Shown here in pieces: positions 60,691 to 64,000 of a DNA stretch of 64,000 nucleotides. The translations under genes were made by a program, and so were the position numbers. The DNA comes from Paramacrobiotus metropolitanus (lineage: Eukaryota > Tardigrada > Eutardigrada > Parachela > Macrobiotidae): assembly GCF_019649055.1 (NCBI RefSeq), contig NW_026570269.1:558001-622000 (forward strand). Direction: 5' to 3'. The notes under the pieces were generated by a model. The model did no database searches. It saw nothing but the letters and a program-made list of their open reading frames with translations, and had not been told where the DNA came from. Numbering within the stretch: the first letter of the stretch is position 1; each line of letters begins with the position of its first letter.

Positions 60691-61775
60691 TTTGCAGTTC
60701 GTACATGTTTAAACGTCAGAGTGAGTAAGAAACAGGTACTAGTATTTAAAACTCAGTTACAACAGACCTAGTCACACCCTCAAATTTTGGGGAAAATTAG
60801 TGTGTAATACATACTGCTTAGCGCTCAACGTTCAGAATTGTTTACGTTGCTAACTGTAAAATTAATGAACGGAGTTACGTACTACATAGTACATACGCGG
60901 CACCTCCACGAACTCAGTAAAGGTTAAAGTAGGTGTAGATATAATTATGCCTTTTTCTTAGATGCGTACCAAACACAGTTTGTAAATACCTAAGTTTAGT
61001 ACAGTACTGTTTATTGTACAGGTAGTATACTTACCAACTAACAGCATAGTGTTCTATATTTTCGATGCATATCGTTGATGTTGTCATCTTATGCCATTAC
61101 CGCCCTACAATTAATAGTGTAGAGTGCAGACTACGACGTCAGTAATCTGCACTATTGTAGAGCGGCACTGGTCGCCTAAAGCGTGGCGTGCAAAAATTAC
61201 TTTGTATAACATTTTTTCACTTTAGCCAAAGCGTTTCTATCAACCAAAGGTCCGAGGCGAATTTGAACTACGAGTAAACTTAACGTGAACACTCTCTGTA
61301 AATAAGTAAATTGTTATCGAGAACATCGCTGTTGTCCAACTTATCGTTGAGCGCTGATTAATTACTGTACTTATGTAAATGTTGTCTTTGATTGCGTCTG
61401 CAAACATGTCTAAGACTGGAGGTTGACCGCGCTGCAGCAATCATATGCTAGAAATATGATTCATTGTTTGCAGATGGGAACTAAAGCGCCCCTGGAAGTA
61501 TTTGTCACAAAATAATCCAAAAGGTCTGTGTGCCAAGTAGTTTATTCGAAATACTAACAATAAGAAACTTACATTACGATTCCGTATTGCTTATTACTTG
61601 TGCGAAGAAAAATGCTTATAAAACATTCGTTCAAAACGGACGTCTTTCGACCCAAGCGTCTAAAAAAACAAACATTCGAGAGCATAAAAAAATTAAGTAG
61701 ATATAAAGCAGGTACCAGGGTATTTATTAAAAATTGCGTTACAAGTCAGAAACATTTCTCGCATCGTTAGTCATG
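60691..61775. other. Intergenic, no gene recognised
   Basis: Upstream of the Sel1-repeat gene. Contains short AGTACAGTACTGT-like palindromic words near 60999-61012. No coding pattern is seen. Confidence 0.4.
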
Positions 61776-62024
61776 TTAGTCGTTTAATAGTTTTGCAATG
61801 TTTACTGACGCGCTTTTCGGAAGAGTTTCTCTTTTACGTCTGTTCTTCGTGTTGACACTGCGCCTGACCTTCTTTGCCGGTTTCATCGAAACCGGAAAGA
61901 GCAACAAGAACAAGCCACTGCCAGATCCGAAAGCCAAGAACAAACTTCCTACCATTACCGAATAAGCTAGAAGGGAAGGCACCACTGTAGGTACAAAGTG
62001 GTCCAAGTCCTTTATACTTAACAT
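61776..62024 (-). CDS. Possible small membrane protein
   Basis: An open frame of 82 aa from an ATG at 62024. It has a hydrophobic stretch (SLLAYSVMVGSLFLAFGSGS then GLFLLLFPV) followed by a strongly basic tail (KKVRRSVNTKNRRKRE). The composition is unlike random frames nearby, but no homologue, intron or promoter supports it. It may be an exon of a larger gene or chance. Confidence 0.25.
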   Translation of the reverse strand: MLSIKDLDHFVPTVVPSLLAYSVMVGSLFLAFGSGSGLFLLLFPVSMKPAKKVRRSVNTKNRRKRETLPKSASVNIAKLLND

Positions 62025-62936
62025 TTTTAAAAGGCTACCATACAGAATCGGTTAAATATATATGTCTATCTGTAGGATATACTGTAGATTTTAGATCTGC
62101 AGTACTAGTGGTGTATAATTTCGCATTTTGCTATCCGATATTCAGGTTTTTTAGCCGATTTTGTTTGATTCCCTTCGCGGCATAGTTACAAATATAAATA
62201 TCACAGTAGGTTTTCTACAATTAAGGATTTAAAGATACAGAGCTTACTATGAAAATCTGAATGTGGTAGATATACAAAGACCTTCATTAACTGTAATGGA
62301 AAAGAAATCCTGTGCGTGTAGAGCGGTTGTGCGGCTAGAGCATTTCCACACTGGTTGTTCCGGAAAGTTTTCAGTCTCCCAGAAGCTTTTCCCATTTTGA
62401 AAACAAAACATTACAGCGATGAGCGCGTGCCTGGCAAATCCTACTCTAGGGCGTCCTTGGGAAAATCCTTGTGATATCCTACTCTAGGGTTTACAGAGAT
62501 ACAGAGCTGTAGACGCTGTTACTTGTTACTTACCTTAAGCTGTTAGTGTAATATTAAACGCAGACATTAATATGCCAATGCCACGGTGACATCAGTTTGA
62601 CCGGCATATTCATTTATGGCATATCTGTCTAGAACCTGCTACACTATAAATAATAATCTGCACTATAGCTCGCCAAAGTAAGTACCAGACCAGCAAATCA
62701 TCGTGACATCATCTGCTACAGTATGTTACCCCTCATGATCTGCAGTGCTAGCTGCATAGTGCTCAATTAACCCGTTCTGACATCATCTGAGGTAATAACA
62801 AACCAATAACAGAGAGCAGACGCTCCAGAAAACTTGACTGCGTGTGATTTCTTTACTGCTTCGCGAATTTGCGTTCGCTACAGAGAACAGACACCCTTGC
62901 ACCGCCTCCGAAGATTCGCTATTCATAGAAGTACCG

Positions 62937-62944
62937 TATATAAG
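62937..62944 (+). promoter_or_regulatory. TATA box of the small Cys-rich protein gene
   Basis: TATATAAG stands about 150 bp before a clear 5'UTR splice donor (AAAG|GTAAGT at 63097) and 333 bp before the ATG at 63270. Transcription would start near 62970. Confidence 0.5.
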
Positions 62945-63269
62945 CTGTCTAGACTTCCGTTCCCGGAAGTGCGGTTCACAATTGGAATCCAACAGTGATA
63001 ATAGCAAAATCTACTAGTTCAACAAATTAATCTGCTTGTGTTTACGCTCCATTTCGAACTTTGATCCTGTTTTTCCTCGCATCCACACTTCGGAAAGGTA
63101 AGTAACCCTTCTACAAATCCTGCAGTATGCATGAACCTTACCATTAATAATTTTTGCTGAATTCGCTTACCATTATCGGTTTACTTAATTCGGTAAATTT
63201 TTTTATTTGCAATTTCAGTAACCACCCAGTTACAGTACGTTGCATTCTTTTACAAAGCTCCTTGCAACG

Positions 63270-63608
63270 ATGGAAAATCTTGGAAAACAGTGGATGGAAT
63301 TCATGCGCCGGCAGTCGGCCCGGACGGCCATGGATCCGCACGCAAAGACCAAGGCAGCCGTCGCCTTGGCCGTTATGCTCTTCATCGCCTATGGTCTGCC
63401 CAAGGCCCACGCCGGTCCCGTTTCCTGTGGCGCATGTGTAACATTCGCCTGTCAAGCGTGCGCCTCCCTCGTGGCTGCCGGTGGTGCCTGTGCCACACTG
63501 ACAGCGGTTCCACCTTTACTCTGTGCCTGCCTGCTGGCATATGGTGGACTAGGTTGCGTCATCGCTGCGGGAACGTGCGTGGCTATATGCCTTACACCCA
63601 CTATATGA
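63270..63608 (+). CDS. Small Cys/Ala/Gly-rich secreted or membrane protein
   Basis: The coding part is in one exon (112 aa). A 5'UTR intron is likely from 63098 to 63218 (AAAG|GTAAGT, TTTCAG). The first 30 residues are polar and basic (QWMEFMRRQSARTAM). A hydrophobic segment (AAVALAVMLFIAYGLPKAHA) then reads like an internal signal or anchor with a cleavage site at AHA|GPVS. The rest has regularly spaced Cys among Ala, Gly, Leu and Val (SCGACVTFACQACASL, ACATL, LCACLL, GCVIA, TCVAICL). This resembles the small zygote-specific-protein-like families that begin GPV after the signal, but that resemblance is from memory and weak. Confidence 0.6.
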   Translation: MENLGKQWMEFMRRQSARTAMDPHAKTKAAVALAVMLFIAYGLPKAHAGPVSCGACVTFACQACASLVAAGGACATLTAVPPLLCACLLAYGGLGCVIAAGTCVAICLTPTI

Positions 63609-64000
63609 CGATATTTGCCGTAATAGTGACAACGGCTGGCATTTTGCTGTAAATGTACTGATTTTTAAATCCAGTTTGGTTGTTATAATAGTTTTTTATA
63701 ACTACCCCATTTGATTTTAAGTTTTCTAATTTGCTACTGTTGCTACATACAACTTATTGTACATGGTGGGTGCAATTGCGCAAGAACTATCTTGTTTGCT
63801 TCTGTTGCTTTCTGTTCTTCTGTTCTGTTTGGAAAAGGCGACCACAAAGTTCGATAAGCTGTCGCAAAATAAAGTATTGTTAGCTATCAGCTATCTGCTG
63901 CGAAATCCGAAAATTCCATTACAAAAGCAGGCAGATTGCAAATAGCCGTGTGCTCCGAAATGACCAAAAATCGTGGTCAGTGGTGGTCCGTGGTCACTGG
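63609..64000. other. 3' region, no gene recognised
   Basis: 3' region of the small Cys-rich gene. An open frame at 63757-63945 with a hydrophobic start is not supported by anything else. The last 30 bases contain GTGGTC repeats. Confidence 0.4.

Noticed and set aside
62783-63007. Minus-strand 74-codon frame
   Set aside because: It overlaps the TATA box and 5'UTR of the + strand gene and shows no domain.
63757-63945. Hydrophobic 62-codon frame after the small Cys-rich gene
   Set aside because: No ATG context, splice or motif support; likely 3'UTR or intergenic.
1-64000. tRNA, rRNA, snRNA, CRISPR or phage features
   Set aside because: I looked for T-loop GGTTCGA words, snRNA starts and regular repeat-spacer arrays and saw none in a suitable context.

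Overview
This window is nuclear DNA from a small invertebrate animal. Genes are split by short GT-AG introns of about 50 to 2,000 bp, AATAAA signals follow several stops, and proteins such as NSF, 5-aminolevulinate synthase, CTNNBL1, DNAJB12/14 and HSD17B12 are animal-type. There is no operon, CRISPR or phage structure. A tardigrade is my best guess from gene density and the kinds of family present, but that is weak inference. A complete heme-synthesis gene argues against a typical nematode.

Layout: a PEBP-family gene carrying one frameshift (3.05-4.74 kb, +) converges on a DUR3-like urea/solute symporter (5.3-8.2 kb, -, 5' end not found). A membrane mucin-like protein follows (9.6-10.3 kb, -). 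A 24-exon receptor guanylyl cyclase (12.1-19.3 kb, +) converges on ALAS (19.9-23.2 kb, -). Then come a small VWC-type secreted protein (25.5-26.6 kb, +) and a tiny secreted Cys protein (28.5-28.9 kb, -). A repeat and palindrome island lies at 29.5-29.9 kb.

NSF (30.1-35.3 kb, -) and a DNAJB12/14-like ER co-chaperone (36.2-37.7 kb, +) are divergent neighbours. Then follow an HSD17B12-like reductase (38.7-40.7 kb, +) and an astacin protease with an LRR-like C-terminal module (42.5-44.8 kb, +). An ENPP ecto-phosphodiesterase (45.0-48.9 kb, -) converges on the astacin. Beyond it are an intronless two-domain GNAT acetyltransferase (51.9-52.8 kb, +), an intronless tectonin-type lectin (53.7-54.5 kb, -), a decayed possible reverse-transcriptase remnant (55.6-56.0 kb, -), CTNNBL1 (56.6-59.6 kb, +), a Sel1-repeat membrane protein (59.8-60.7 kb, -) and a small Cys/Ala-rich membrane or secreted protein with a TATA box and a 5'UTR intron (62.9-63.6 kb, +).

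The genes do not form one pathway; they are a mix of housekeeping and cell-surface functions. The strongest points to follow up are the guanylyl cyclase that has lost a metal-binding Asp but keeps an intact frame, the astacin-LRR fusion, the GC-AG intron in ALAS, the PEBP frameshift, the perfect palindrome beside NSF and the two intronless genes. All exon joins were read by eye. For every spliced gene except PEBP, the exon lengths sum to a whole number of codons from the first modelled exon to the stop.
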